A DNA stretch of 29,221 nucleotides from Deinococcus aquatilis DSM 23025 (GCF_000378445.1 NZ_KB899751.1:1-29221), one strand, 5' to 3'. Numbered from the stretch's first letter, positions 1-8,103 are shown. The notes: a model not told the origin generated them from the sequence alone. A program made the numbers and translations.

Positions 1-155
1 GTCCCGAGACGCTGCTTTGCGAGGTAGGCATCAACGGTTTCAATGTGAATCCGATACAACCGGGCGACGACTTGACGGGGCTGTCCGCCTTCGATCGCAG
101 CCACCACCCGTTCACGCAAATCCAGACTGTACCCTCGGCCTCCCACTCGTTTCAT
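1..155 (-). CDS. IS630-type transposase, N-terminal fragment (runs off the window)
   Basis: The minus-strand frame opens with ATG at 155 and runs off the window at position 1. It gives about 51 residues starting MKRVGGRGYSLDLRERVV. A YSLDLRERVVAA stretch followed by a helix-turn-helix with a conserved Arg and Tyr is the usual N-terminus of IS630-type (Tc1/mariner-like) transposases. An in-frame stop lies just upstream, and no other ATG start fits. The DDE catalytic part would lie outside the window. The call rests on motif memory, not on a search; another HTH-bearing transposase of the same superfamily is possible. Confidence 0.7.
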   Translation of the reverse strand, partial: MKRVGGRGYSLDLRERVVAAIEGGQPRQVVARLYRIHIETVDAYLAKQRLG

Positions 156-179
156 GTCATCATTATGACAAATGCTCTA
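156..179. mobile_element. Probable end of the IS630-type element
   Basis: Only about 20 bases separate the transposase start from the azoreductase stop codon. IS630 elements insert at TA dinucleotides, and a TA lies at 178-179, inside the azoreductase TAG stop as read on the minus strand. The element tip is therefore probably here. The opposite end is outside the window, so the inverted repeat cannot be confirmed. Confidence 0.35.
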
Positions 180-821
180 GGCAGTGGGAACAAGTGCCTG
201 GGCCTGCGCCGCTTGTTGTGCGCGGGTCGCCGCTGCGGCGAAGATCTCCTCGCCCTTGCTGGGGTCGTAAGCCAGACCCTCGGCCAGCAGAACCTGCACG
301 TCGGTGATGCCTAGAAAGCTGAAGAAGGCCCGCAGGTGGCTCTGAGAATGTTCCATGTTCTGCGCGGGGCCTTCGCTCCAGAAGCCGCCGCGTGCCTCGG
401 TAACCACTACTTTCTTGCCGCCTGCCAGACCCACAGGTCCTTCTGCGGTGTATTTGAAGGTTTTCCCAGCCACGGCAATGGCGTCCATGTAGGCTTTGAC
501 CATCGGAGGGTAGCCGAAGTTCCACATCGGGGCGGCGAGCACGATCACATCACTTTCCAGAAACTGATCGACCAGCACGCCGAGGCGCTGCACCTTGGTG
601 GCCTCGTGGTGGCTGAGTTCTGTTTGCTGGGCCAGCTTGCCCCACCCGGTCATCACGTCTGCGTCGATCAGGGGGATGTGGTCCTCGTACAAGTCCAGTT
701 CGGTGATCTGGGCGTCTGGGTGTTCGGCGGTGTAGGCGTCTACAAAGCTCTGGCCGAGGCGTAGCGAGTAAGACTGGTCGGTGCCTTTGGGGTTGCCTTT
801 TACAAACAGTACTTTCGTCAT
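177..821 (-). CDS. azoR: FMN-dependent NADH-azoreductase
   Basis: A 214-residue flavodoxin-fold quinone/azo reductase. It uses FMN and NADH for two-electron reduction of quinones and azo dyes in the cytoplasm, typically as protection from electrophiles. The N-terminus (KVLFVKGNPKG) is the FMN phosphate loop. The segment PMWNFGYPPMVKAYMD (about residues 97-112), followed by GKTFKYT and GPVGL, is the family signature. The ATG at 821 was chosen over an upstream in-frame start because GGAG sits 8 nt before it and the protein then starts at the beta-strand. Length is normal for the family. The stop codon touches the tip of the IS630-type element, so the last residues may have been set by the insertion. 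The gene is divergent from the aminotransferase operon. Confidence 0.9.
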   Translation of the reverse strand: MTKVLFVKGNPKGTDQSYSLRLGQSFVDAYTAEHPDAQITELDLYEDHIPLIDADVMTGWGKLAQQTELSHHEATKVQRLGVLVDQFLESDVIVLAAPMWNFGYPPMVKAYMDAIAVAGKTFKYTAEGPVGLAGGKKVVVTEARGGFWSEGPAQNMEHSQSHLRAFFSFLGITDVQVLLAEGLAYDPSKGEEIFAAAATRAQQAAQAQALVPTA

Positions 822-898
822 GTGAAGCTCCTCTGTTCTTGAGTGGGGGTAGCTGTGAGGAGTGGCCTGCAGGGCGCAAGTCACCGACCTCAACTGGA

Positions 899-931
899 TT
901 TATATTGCGCTAAAGTACTTTACTTTGTCAA
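899..931 (-). promoter_or_regulatory. Candidate azoR promoter with embedded palindromic operator
   Basis: On the minus strand TTGACA (931-926) is followed by TATAAA (904-899), a near-perfect -10, at an unusually long spacing of 21 bp. A perfect 12-bp palindrome, TAAAGTACTTTA (911-922), lies in the spacer. In Bacillus, azoreductase genes are controlled by HxlR/MarR-type quinone sensors that bind in the promoter; a similar arrangement here is inferred. No such regulator gene is adjacent. Confidence 0.45.
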
Positions 932-1074
932 CTGATGGACCCAAAGACGTGTTTTGAAATGTAAATTGACTCGGCAGTTTCAAATTCAGCCCAGCTTTGA
1001 CACTGTGTCTCTCGCGTTGGCAAGCAGATGAACCTAAACTGAAGGCCAGCAAACGCAGTTCAGGGAGGTCACCT

Positions 1075-2433
1075 ATGCCCGATTCTTTTCCGCAGGCTCA
1101 TCCCGATACCCATCAGGTTATTCAGGACAACCGCGATTACACGCTGTTTTCCTGGAGTGTGCAGGGCGCTGCCAACCCTATTCATATGACGGGCGGCAAG
1201 GGCAGCCACTTTTTTGATGGCGACGGCAATACCTGGCTCGATTTTTCCAGCCAACTCATCAATATCAACGTGGGCCACCAACATCCCACAGTGCTTCAGG
1301 CCATCAAAGATCAGGTGGACGTGATGTGCTTTGCAGGCCCCAGCTTTGCCACCGATGTTCGCGCCACGCTGGGCAAGAAGTTGGCAGAGGTCACGGGCCT
1401 CGGCAAAAGCTTTTTTACCCTCGGCGGCAGCGAGGCCAACGAGAACGCCATGAAAATGGCCCGCCTGTACACCGGGCGCGACAAGATTATTACCCGCTAC
1501 CGCAGCTACCACGGCGCGACGATGGGCAGCATGACCGCTTCCGGCGACCCGCGCCGCTGGCCTGTGGAACCCGGCGTTCCCGGCATCGTGCGGGCCTTCG
1601 ATCCGTACTGCTACCGCTGCCCGTTCGGCAAAACGCCCGACAGTTGCAACCGCGAATGCGTGTCGCACATCGAAGAAATTATTCAGATGGAAGGCCCGCA
1701 CAATATCGCCGCCATCATGGTCGAAGGCATCACTGGCAGCAATGGCCTGCTCGTGCCGCCCGACGACTATTACCCCAAGCTCCGCGCCCTGTGTGACAAG
1801 TACGCCATCCTCCTGATCGACGATGAGGTCATGAGCGGATTTGGCCGCACCGGCACCTGGCTTGCCACCCAGCATTACGGCATCAAACCCGACATCGTGA
1901 CCTGTGCCAAGGGCCTCACCAGCGGCTATATGCCCCTCGGCGCGGTGGTGGTCAGCAGCCAGATTGCTGAGTATTTTGAAACGCACTTTCTGGCGGGCGG
2001 CCTGACCTACAGCGGGCATCCGGTCAGTCTGGCCGCCGCCATCGGCAATCTCGCCGTGTATGAGGAAGAAAACCTGTTCGAGCATACCCGCGAACTCGGC
2101 GCGTATCTGGGCCAGCGCCTCGAAGCCATCAAAGCCAGATACGCCTGCGTGGGCGACGTGCGCTACAAGGGCCTGTTCAGCGTCATCGAACTGGTGAAGG
2201 ACAAGGCCACCAAAGAACCGCTTGCGCCCTTCAACGGCACCTCGCCAGAAATGGGCAAGATGGCCGCGCATATCAAGAGCCAGCATGTGTATGCCTACAG
2301 CCGCTTCAATTTCCTGTGGGTCTGCCCGCCGTTGGTGGTCACGAAGGAAGAACTCGATCACGGCCTGAATGTGTACGAGGAAGCGCTGGCGCTGGTAGAT
2401 CAGATGATCGCGGGGCCAGTGGCAGCGGACTGA
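1075..2433 (+). CDS. Class III PLP-dependent aminotransferase (probable beta-alanine / omega-amino acid:pyruvate transaminase)
   Basis: A 452-residue fold-type I, class III aminotransferase. Seen: GGSEANENAMKMAR (about 117-130, PLP phosphate contact), the cofactor-ring Asp in LLIDDEVMSGFGRTG (D250), and the Schiff-base Lys in CAKGLTSGYMPLG (K279). A four-Cys stretch, YCYRCPFGKTPDSCNREC (179-195), resembles one I remember from taurine- and omega-amino-acid:pyruvate transaminases. The ATG at 1075 has AGGGAGG about 7 nt upstream; an upstream in-frame start would add a 26-residue non-homologous tail. The downstream semialdehyde dehydrogenase suggests the product is malonate semialdehyde or methylmalonate semialdehyde, from beta-alanine or 3-aminoisobutyrate. 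Taurine or another omega-amino acid remains possible; the substrate is inferred from context. Confidence 0.85.
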   Translation: MPDSFPQAHPDTHQVIQDNRDYTLFSWSVQGAANPIHMTGGKGSHFFDGDGNTWLDFSSQLININVGHQHPTVLQAIKDQVDVMCFAGPSFATDVRATLGKKLAEVTGLGKSFFTLGGSEANENAMKMARLYTGRDKIITRYRSYHGATMGSMTASGDPRRWPVEPGVPGIVRAFDPYCYRCPFGKTPDSCNRECVSHIEEIIQMEGPHNIAAIMVEGITGSNGLLVPPDDYYPKLRALCDKYAILLIDDEVMSGFGRTGTWLATQHYGIKPDIVTCAKGLTSGYMPLGAVVVSSQIAEYFETHFLAGGLTYSGHPVSLAAAIGNLAVYEEENLFEHTRELGAYLGQRLEAIKARYACVGDVRYKGLFSVIELVKDKATKEPLAPFNGTSPEMGKMAAHIKSQHVYAYSRFNFLWVCPPLVVTKEELDHGLNVYEEALALVDQMIAGPVAAD

Positions 2434-2440
2434 AGGCAAG

Positions 2441-3016
2441 TTGAATACAATTGAATTAAACTGGATTGTCAATAATTTCAATCAATCAGAACTTCAGATA
2501 CTCATTGATGGCAAAAATTTGATCGAATTGATGAAAGAGTTTGAAGACGGATTTCGCGGCGAGATAAGCAAGGTGCCTGCCTACGCTGGATTAAATCCTT
2601 CATACTTTTTGCCCGAAGACCCCAATTTTATGCGGTGGAATGGCCGACCTATGCGTGATATCTGGGATGATAAAGCAGTGCTCCTGATTTGCGCCGATTG
2701 CCGCATCGAAGGCTGTTGGCCCATGCTGGCTCATATCCAACTTCAGGGCGAACAAGTCATCTGGCAAGATTTTGAACAACCCCACCGAAGCACTAAAGAA
2801 TATTTTAGCGAAGAGATTGATTCGGCTTCCGATGATGATTTGTTTCTTGCACCTTACTCTATGGATGAGCATGCCCGTAAGAATACGGGACATTCGTTGT
2901 ACTACCCTTCCATAAAAGAGTATTGGGATTACTCAGGATTTGGCCCCTTCCGGTTTGACAAGAATCAGTATCTCTCTGCTTTAGAGTTCGTCGAACAAAC
3001 GCGCCCTGAAGAATGA
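2441..3016 (+). CDS. AT-rich gene of unknown function inside the aminotransferase-dehydrogenase operon
   Basis: A 191-residue soluble acidic protein with no signal peptide or membrane segment. The best start is TTG at 2441, with AAGG about 4 nt upstream. It lies 8 bp after the aminotransferase stop, and its stop is 17 bp before the dehydrogenase start. Its base composition and codons (many AAT, ATT, TTT) differ sharply from the GC-rich neighbours, which suggests recent transfer. Visible landmarks are a three-Cys segment CADCRIEGCWP (about 84-94), DFEQPHR (about 110-116) and a C-terminal YSGFGPFRFDKNQY. From memory, similar GCWP / FGPF-FD-QY proteins occur as short uncharacterised bacterial proteins, sometimes in immunity-gene-like settings. 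I assign no function. Confidence 0.75.
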   Translation: MNTIELNWIVNNFNQSELQILIDGKNLIELMKEFEDGFRGEISKVPAYAGLNPSYFLPEDPNFMRWNGRPMRDIWDDKAVLLICADCRIEGCWPMLAHIQLQGEQVIWQDFEQPHRSTKEYFSEEIDSASDDDLFLAPYSMDEHARKNTGHSLYYPSIKEYWDYSGFGPFRFDKNQYLSALEFVEQTRPEE

Positions 3017-3033
3017 TCTTCCGAGGTATCCCC

Positions 3034-4545
3034 ATGACTGCAACCGCTCCAACCACCGTCCAGACCCTCGCCCACTGGCTGAACAATGCCCCCGCCGCCG
3101 GGCAGTCGGGCCGCACCGCGCCTGTGTACAACCCCGCCACCGGGCAAGTGCAGGCGCAGGTGCCGCTGGCCAGCACCGCCGAGATAGACGCCGCCGTGCA
3201 GATCGCCACTGCTGCGGCCAAAATCTGGCGTTCTACAGCGCTGGGCAAGCGTTCCGAGGTCATCTTCAAATTCCGTGAATTGCTGGTGGCCCGCAAAGAC
3301 GAACTGGCCCGCATCATCACCCGCGAGCACGGCAAGGTACATTCCGACGCGCTGGGCGAAATTGCACGTGGCATCGAAAACGTGGAATATGCGTGTGGCA
3401 TTCCCAATCTGCTGAAGGGCGGCTACTCCGAGCAGGTCAGCACGGGCGTGGACGTGTACTCCATCCAGCAGCCGCTGGGTGTGGTGGCAGGCATCACGCC
3501 GTTCAACTTTCCGGCGATGGTGCCGCTGTGGATGCTGTGCAACGCGATTGCCTGCGGCAATGCCTTCATTCTCAAGCCCAGCGAGAAAGACCCGTCTTCT
3601 GCGATGTTTCTGGCCGAACTGTTCAGGGATGCGGGGCTGCCCGACGGCGTGCTGAGCGTGGTCCACGGCGACAAGGAAGCGGTGGACGCCATTCTGAACC
3701 ATCCCGGCATTGCTGCGGTCAGCTTTGTGGGCAGCACGCCGATTGCCCGATACATCTACGAAACCGGAACCAAAAACGGCAAGCGCGTGCAGGCGCTGGG
3801 TGGAGCTAAAAACCACATGTTGGTACTGCCCGACGCCGATATCGGCATGGCCGCCGACGCTGCCGTGAGTGCCGCCTACGGTTCGGCAGGCGAACGCTGC
3901 ATGGCGATCAGCGTTCTGGTGGCGGTGGGCGGGGCGGGCGATCAGCTTATCAGCGCCATTCAGGAGCGCATTCCGGCCCTGAAAATCGGCCCCGGCGACG
4001 TGGCAGGCAACGAAATGGGGCCGCTGATCACCCGCGAACACCGTGACAGGGTGGCGGGTTACATCCAGTCGGCGCAGGAACAGGGCGCAACGGTGGTCGT
4101 GGATGGGCGCGAGGCCAGCTTCGACAGCGACGGCTTTTTCCTCGGCGTATCGCTGCTCGACAACGTGAAGCCGGGAATGGCCGCCTACGACGACGAAATC
4201 TTTGGCCCGGTGCTGTGTGTGGTGCGGGCCGACACCTACGCCGAGGGGCTGGAACTCATCAACAGCAACGAGTTCGGCAACGGCACCGCCATCTTCACCC
4301 GCGACGGCGGCGCGGCCCGCCAGTTTCAGTTCGATGTGGAAGTGGGCATGGTCGGCGTGAATGTGCCGATTCCTGTGCCAGTCGCGTATTACTCCTTCGG
4401 TGGCTGGAAGGCCAGTCTGTTTGGAGACACGCACATGTACGGCCCGGAGGGGGTCAAGTTCTACACCCGCTCCAAGGTGATTACCTCGCGCTGGCCCGAC
4501 CCGGCGAGCAGCAAGGTCGATCTGGGCTTCCCGCAAAACCGCTGA
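3034..4545 (+). CDS. mmsA: CoA-acylating methylmalonate/malonate-semialdehyde dehydrogenase
   Basis: A 503-residue aldehyde dehydrogenase. It oxidises methylmalonate or malonate semialdehyde with NAD+ and CoA to propionyl- or acetyl-CoA plus CO2. The catalytic Cys is in GSAGERCMAIS (C289). The general-base Glu of ordinary ALDHs is replaced by Asn in GGAKNHMLV (N260), a hallmark of the MMSDH subfamily. TPFNFPAMVPLWM (155-167) and C-terminal SFGGWKASLFGDTHMYG are also diagnostic. The ATG at 3034 has a GAGG about 8 nt upstream; an ATG at 3013 overlaps the preceding stop but lacks a good site. No inositol or valine genes are nearby, and the aminotransferase two genes upstream favours beta-alanine / 3-aminoisobutyrate breakdown. 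Confidence 0.93.
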   Translation: MTATAPTTVQTLAHWLNNAPAAGQSGRTAPVYNPATGQVQAQVPLASTAEIDAAVQIATAAAKIWRSTALGKRSEVIFKFRELLVARKDELARIITREHGKVHSDALGEIARGIENVEYACGIPNLLKGGYSEQVSTGVDVYSIQQPLGVVAGITPFNFPAMVPLWMLCNAIACGNAFILKPSEKDPSSAMFLAELFRDAGLPDGVLSVVHGDKEAVDAILNHPGIAAVSFVGSTPIARYIYETGTKNGKRVQALGGAKNHMLVLPDADIGMAADAAVSAAYGSAGERCMAISVLVAVGGAGDQLISAIQERIPALKIGPGDVAGNEMGPLITREHRDRVAGYIQSAQEQGATVVVDGREASFDSDGFFLGVSLLDNVKPGMAAYDDEIFGPVLCVVRADTYAEGLELINSNEFGNGTAIFTRDGGAARQFQFDVEVGMVGVNVPIPVPVAYYSFGGWKASLFGDTHMYGPEGVKFYTRSKVITSRWPDPASSKVDLGFPQNR

Positions 4546-4572
4546 ACTGCTCTCCAGCGCCCGCGAATGCTC

Positions 4573-4578
4573 TAGCCT
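4573..4578 (+). promoter_or_regulatory. Leaderless-type -10 element of anmK
   Basis: TAGCCT lies exactly 6 nt before the ATG at 4585 and no Shine-Dalgarno is visible. In Deinococcus this geometry marks transcripts that begin at the start codon. Confidence 0.55.
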
Positions 4579-4584
4579 GCCGCC

Positions 4585-5793
4585 ATGACTGCCCCCCCTC
4601 CCCGCGTAGTGGCTCCCCGTGTGCTGGGCCTGATGAGCGGCACCAGTGCCGACGGCATAGACGCCGTGCTGACCGAGTTTCCGGGCTGGCCTGCGCTGCG
4701 TGGGCGTGGGCCGGAGCAGGGGCCACCCGCACTGGCCGACGTTGCAGGCAAGGTGCGGGTGCTGGAACACCGATTTACTCCTTTCACGGACGAATTGCGG
4801 GCTGCAGTTCTGGCGGCTGGGCGCGACGATGCCCGGACTTCCGATCTGGCCCAGTTGCATTTCTGGCTGGGCGAGGTACTGGCCGGGGCCGCCGCCGAAC
4901 TCTCAGACGGGGCCGATCTGATCGCCTCGCATGGGCAGACGGTGATGCATATTCCGCGCCTTGATGCGGGCCGGGGCTGGATACGGCGGGCCACCCTGCA
5001 ACTGGGCGAAGCCGCGCTGATCGCGGAACGCACCGGAAAACCTGTGATCTCCGATTTTCGGCCCGCAGACATGGCCGCAGGTGGGCAGGCCGCGCCGTTG
5101 GTGCCTTTTGCCGACCAGATCATGTTTGCCGAAGCGGGCGTGCGGCGGGCCATTCACAATCTGGGCGGAATTTCCAACCTGACCTACCTACCGGGGCTGG
5201 GTCAGGAGGTGCTGGCGTTTGATACCGGTCCCGCCAACGCCCTGATCGATGAAGCCGCCGCCCTAGCGGGCCTGCGCTACGACGAGGGCGGACGCTTGGC
5301 GGCGGGTGGGCAGGCAGACACTGCTTTGATTGCCCGCTGGCTGCAAGACCCCCAACTGCTCACGCCGCCGCCCAAAAGCACAGGCCGCGAATACTGGACC
5401 TTGGCGCATCTGCCGGAAACTTCGGCGCTGTCTGTGCCCGATCTGGCCGCCACAGTCACGGCCTTCAGCGTGCAGGCCATCGCCCAGAGTTACGCCCGGT
5501 TCGTGTTGCCGCACGGACTGGACGAAATCGTGGTGGCGGGCGGCGGCGCATTCAATCCGGTGTTTATGGCGCAGTTTCGGGCGGCCCTCGCGCCCGTGCC
5601 TGTCGTTACTTTCGAGGAGAAAGGCTGGAATTCGGCAGCGCGGGAAGCGGCGGCTTTTGCGGTGCTGGGCTACTACGCCGCGCAGGGCTGGCCCAATACC
5701 TTGCCGCGTACCACCGGGGCACGCCGCGCCGTGATCGCGGGCAAATTGTCTCTGCCGCCGAGCCAGGTCGCCCCCAGGCCGTCCGTGTGCTAA
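4585..5793 (+). CDS. anmK: Anhydro-N-acetylmuramic acid kinase
   Basis: A 402-residue enzyme of the ASKHA (hexokinase/actin-like) fold. It opens and phosphorylates 1,6-anhydro-MurNAc to MurNAc-6-phosphate in cell-wall recycling, in the cytoplasm. The N-terminal [16 protein letters not shown] is the family signature (phosphate loop with the SADGID aspartate). [24 protein letters not shown] and [13 protein letters not shown] follow in the expected order, then [10 protein letters not shown] near the C-terminus. It is somewhat longer than E. coli AnmK (about 369 residues), with extra N-terminal and C-terminal residues. The start is supported by the leaderless -10. The nearby NagZ and amino-sugar transporter fit the same pathway; MurQ, the next enzyme, is not in the window. 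Confidence 0.93.
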   Translation: MTAPPPRVVAPRVLGLMSGTSADGIDAVLTEFPGWPALRGRGPEQGPPALADVAGKVRVLEHRFTPFTDELRAAVLAAGRDDARTSDLAQLHFWLGEVLAGAAAELSDGADLIASHGQTVMHIPRLDAGRGWIRRATLQLGEAALIAERTGKPVISDFRPADMAAGGQAAPLVPFADQIMFAEAGVRRAIHNLGGISNLTYLPGLGQEVLAFDTGPANALIDEAAALAGLRYDEGGRLAAGGQADTALIARWLQDPQLLTPPPKSTGREYWTLAHLPETSALSVPDLAATVTAFSVQAIAQSYARFVLPHGLDEIVVAGGGAFNPVFMAQFRAALAPVPVVTFEEKGWNSAAREAAAFAVLGYYAAQGWPNTLPRTTGARRAVIAGKLSLPPSQVAPRPSVC

Positions 5794-5884
5794 CACTTAA
5801 AGTTTGCTGCAGACTTCAGGGGAGTAGCATCTGTGCAGCAAGACCAGTCCCTTCCCCCTCACGCAGAATGACAGGAGAACGACC

Positions 5885-6820
5885 ATGAACAAACTGGAAC
5901 AATTGAAGAGCATGTCCATCGTGGTGGCCGATACGGGCGACATTGAGGCCATCAAGCTGTATCAGCCCCGTGACTGCACGACCAATCCGTCGTTGATCCT
6001 GAAGGCCGCACAACTCACGGGCTACTCCTCGCTGCTCTCGGCGGCCAGAGAGGGTCTGACGGGCGGCCAGAGCGTGGACGACGTGATCGACCTATTGACC
6101 GTGCAGATCGGCGCAGAACTGACCCGCATCGTTCCCGGCGACGTGAGCACCGAAGTCGACGCTCGCCTCTCGTTCAACAAAGACGCCATGTTGAGCCGTG
6201 CCCGCCACCTGATTGCGCTGTATGAGGGCCAGGGCGTGGGCCGTGACCGCATCCTGATCAAGCTGGCCGCCACCTGGGAAGGCATTCAGGCCGCCCAGAT
6301 CCTGGAAGGCGAGGGCATTCGCTGCAACCTGACCCTGATTTTTGGTCTGGAACAGGCCATCGCCTGCGCTCAGGCGGGCGTATTCCTGATCTCGCCCTTC
6401 GTGGGCCGCATCACCGACTGGTACAAAAAGTCCACCGGAATCAAGGATTATCCTATCGACGAGGATCCCGGCGTGCAGTCTGTACGCAAGATTTACAGCC
6501 ACTTCAAGGAGCAGGGGTACGCCACGGTGGTCATGGGCGCATCGTTCCGCAGCGCCGCACAGGTGGAAGCCCTGGCTGGATGTGACCGCCTGACGGTCAG
6601 CCCGCAGTTGCTGGGCGAACTTGCCGCCGATGAAGGCGTGCTGGAGCGTCAACTGCAACCCAGCGAAGGCCAGCGCACCGAAACCGAAGTCACCGAGGCC
6701 GAATACCGCTGGAGCCTCGCAGAAAACCCGATGGCAGGCGAGAAACTGAACGAAGGTATCCGGCAGTTTCATCAGGACACGCAGAAATTGCGGGATCTCT
6801 TGGCTCAGGTTCAGGCCTAA
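5885..6820 (+). CDS. tal: Transaldolase (TalB type)
   Basis: A 311-residue class I aldolase-fold transaldolase of the non-oxidative pentose phosphate pathway. It transfers dihydroxyacetone units from sedoheptulose-7-P to glyceraldehyde-3-P. Seen: VVADTGD (13-19, catalytic Asp), CTTNPSLILKA (31-41), the Schiff-base Lys in RILIKLAATWEGI (K126), then CNLTLIF, ISPFVGRITDWYKK and VMGASFRS. Length matches the 310-320-residue TalA/TalB group rather than the short fructose-6-P aldolase group. ACAGGAGAACGACC before the ATG gives a good ribosome site. The gene stands alone, 91 bp after anmK, and ends at a strong terminator, so it is probably not cotranscribed with the transporter genes. Confidence 0.96.
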   Translation: MNKLEQLKSMSIVVADTGDIEAIKLYQPRDCTTNPSLILKAAQLTGYSSLLSAAREGLTGGQSVDDVIDLLTVQIGAELTRIVPGDVSTEVDARLSFNKDAMLSRARHLIALYEGQGVGRDRILIKLAATWEGIQAAQILEGEGIRCNLTLIFGLEQAIACAQAGVFLISPFVGRITDWYKKSTGIKDYPIDEDPGVQSVRKIYSHFKEQGYATVVMGASFRSAAQVEALAGCDRLTVSPQLLGELAADEGVLERQLQPSEGQRTETEVTEAEYRWSLAENPMAGEKLNEGIRQFHQDTQKLRDLLAQVQA

Positions 6821-6832
6821 ACTTCATCCCTC

Positions 6833-6865
6833 AGCGCCGTCTCCTGTTTGGAGGCGGCGCTTTCT
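6833..6865 (+). terminator. Rho-independent terminator of the transaldolase gene
   Basis: A 12-bp stem (6833-6844 with 6850-6861, one G-T pair) closes a 5-nt loop and is followed by TTTCTGTT. It begins 12 bp after the transaldolase stop codon. Confidence 0.8.
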
Positions 6866-7239
6866 GTTGGCCCTCTCTACAGATACCTGAAAATATCTTT
6901 CAGGTTTAGCGTTCAGAATATGCCTGAGGCATGACAAGGAGAGTTTCAGGCGCGGAGAGCCAACCTCGTGTACCTGAAAATTGGATAAAACGCGTTCGGG
7001 GCGACAGAAAGGGCTTTTTTCCTTTCTCCAGCGACGGCAAGGCCGATCAATCTCGCCCGCTCAAGTAGTCTGACGAGCCTACCTCAATCCTGATCTTGGC
7101 TGAAATTTTCATGCCAATACTTGACATCGGTAATTTTTTTTATCATGATGTGGTCACAACAAACACCTGCACTCAAGTACAAGAACAGCGGCAGCCATCG
7201 TAGAACTCACTCTGTTGTCGGTTCTCAGGAGGTCACGCA
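6866..7239 (+). promoter_or_regulatory. Long regulatory region of the amino-sugar operon
   Basis: This gene-free stretch after the terminator holds several repeats and a promoter candidate. A perfect inverted repeat ACCTGAAA-N5-TTTCAGGT lies at 6885-6905. A looser TTCAG-N7-CTGAG follows around 6912-6927. Single half-sites are TTTCAGG at 6944-6950 and ACCTGAAAAT at 6972-6981, and TGAAATTTTCA is at 7101-7111. A hairpin AGAAAGG / CCTTTCT (7006-7012, 7021-7027) lies between. TTGACA at 7121 is followed after 17 bp by CATGAT (7144-7149), the best promoter candidate, with an A/T tract between the boxes. I see no coding region in it. Confidence 0.55.
6885..6905. promoter_or_regulatory. Perfect 8-bp-arm inverted repeat, candidate operator
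   Basis: ACCTGAAA and TTTCAGGT flank a 5-bp spacer. Dyad sites of this size are typical for dimeric or tetrameric regulators. The RpiR/MurR-type regulator encoded 335 bp downstream is the obvious candidate, by proximity only. As RNA the same sequence could form a small hairpin behind the transaldolase terminator. Confidence 0.5.
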
Positions 7240-8103
7240 TTGCCCAGCGTTCCCGTTTCTCCCTCCACGCCCCCCGCCGGTGTCCTGGGCCGCATTCGCC
7301 TGCAAGCCTCTGCTCTCTCGCCCAGCCTTAAACGCGTTGCCGACCATGTTTCGCACGATGCCGACGCCGTGATGCACCAGACGATTACCGAGTTGGCCTT
7401 ACAGGTCGGGGTGGGGGAGGCCACCATTACGCGGCTGTGCCGCAAGCTGGGATTTGCCGGATTTCACGCCTTCAAAATTGCGCTGGCTACGGATGTCCTG
7501 GGTCGCCCAGCCCCGCAGCTCTCGGGGCCGGGGCTGGCACATACCCACGCACAAACACTGGTTCGGCAGTGCGCCCAGACGCTTGAGGACACGGCCCATC
7601 TGTACGATCCCGCTGTGATGGACACAGTGGCGGAGGCGTTGGCCCGCGCCCCCAGAGTCGATCTGACCGGGCAGGGCAACAGCGGCCTCCTGGCCCAGTA
7701 TTTCGCCCACCGCCTGATGAGACTGGGCATCACCGCCGTCGTATACACCGACCCCCACCTCGCCGCCGTCAGTATCAGCGCCATGCCACGCGGCGGAGTC
7801 GTGATCGGCCTCAGCGGAAGCGGCAGCACCATCGACACCGTGCAGCACCTGAAACTTGCCCAGCAGGGCGGCCATTTTACGGTGTCTATTACCCACCGCG
7901 CCAGCAGCCCCGTGACCCGCTACGCCAGCGCCGTTCTGTTTGCCTCCACCCAGGAAGACCCACTCACGGGCAGCGTTCTGGGCAACCTGACCTCTCAGGC
8001 GTTGGTGCTGGAAATGCTGTACGCCGCTGTCCTGGCCCGCCGCCCCGAAAGTCACGCCATGCTGCGCGTCACCGCTGAAAGCGTGGTGGACAAGAAGTAC
8101 TGA
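7240..8103 (+). CDS. RpiR/MurR-family transcriptional regulator with SIS domain
   Basis: A 287-residue regulator. Residues about 15-90 form the RpiR helix-turn-helix domain (ITELALQVGVGEATITRLCR, then KLGFAGFHAFKIAL). Residues about 130-255 form a SIS sugar-phosphate-binding domain with GQGNSGLLAQYFAHRLMRLG and the phosphate loop GLSGSGSTIDT. Family members sense phosphorylated sugars such as MurNAc-6-P or other amino-sugar phosphates. The start is TTG at 7240, fixed by an ideal AGGAGG 7 nt upstream. The sugar-binding-protein gene begins 60 bp downstream on the same strand, so it is probably the local regulator and part of the operon. The ligand is inferred from NagZ and AnmK, not from sequence. 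Confidence 0.88.
   Translation: MPSVPVSPSTPPAGVLGRIRLQASALSPSLKRVADHVSHDADAVMHQTITELALQVGVGEATITRLCRKLGFAGFHAFKIALATDVLGRPAPQLSGPGLAHTHAQTLVRQCAQTLEDTAHLYDPAVMDTVAEALARAPRVDLTGQGNSGLLAQYFAHRLMRLGITAVVYTDPHLAAVSISAMPRGGVVIGLSGSGSTIDTVQHLKLAQQGGHFTVSITHRASSPVTRYASAVLFASTQEDPLTGSVLGNLTSQALVLEMLYAAVLARRPESHAMLRVTAESVVDKKY

Noticed and set aside
997..1074. TTGACA at 997-1002 as a promoter for the aminotransferase operon
   Set aside because: No acceptable -10 lies 15-19 bp downstream, so the box is not annotated as a promoter.
1069..2481. A minus-strand open frame of 470 codons antisense to the aminotransferase
   Set aside because: Same reason: a shadow of a clear plus-strand gene.
2965..4860. 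A minus-strand open frame of 631 codons antisense to the semialdehyde dehydrogenase
   Set aside because: The plus-strand gene has all its catalytic motifs; the antisense frame is His/Gly/Ala-rich without recognisable pattern.
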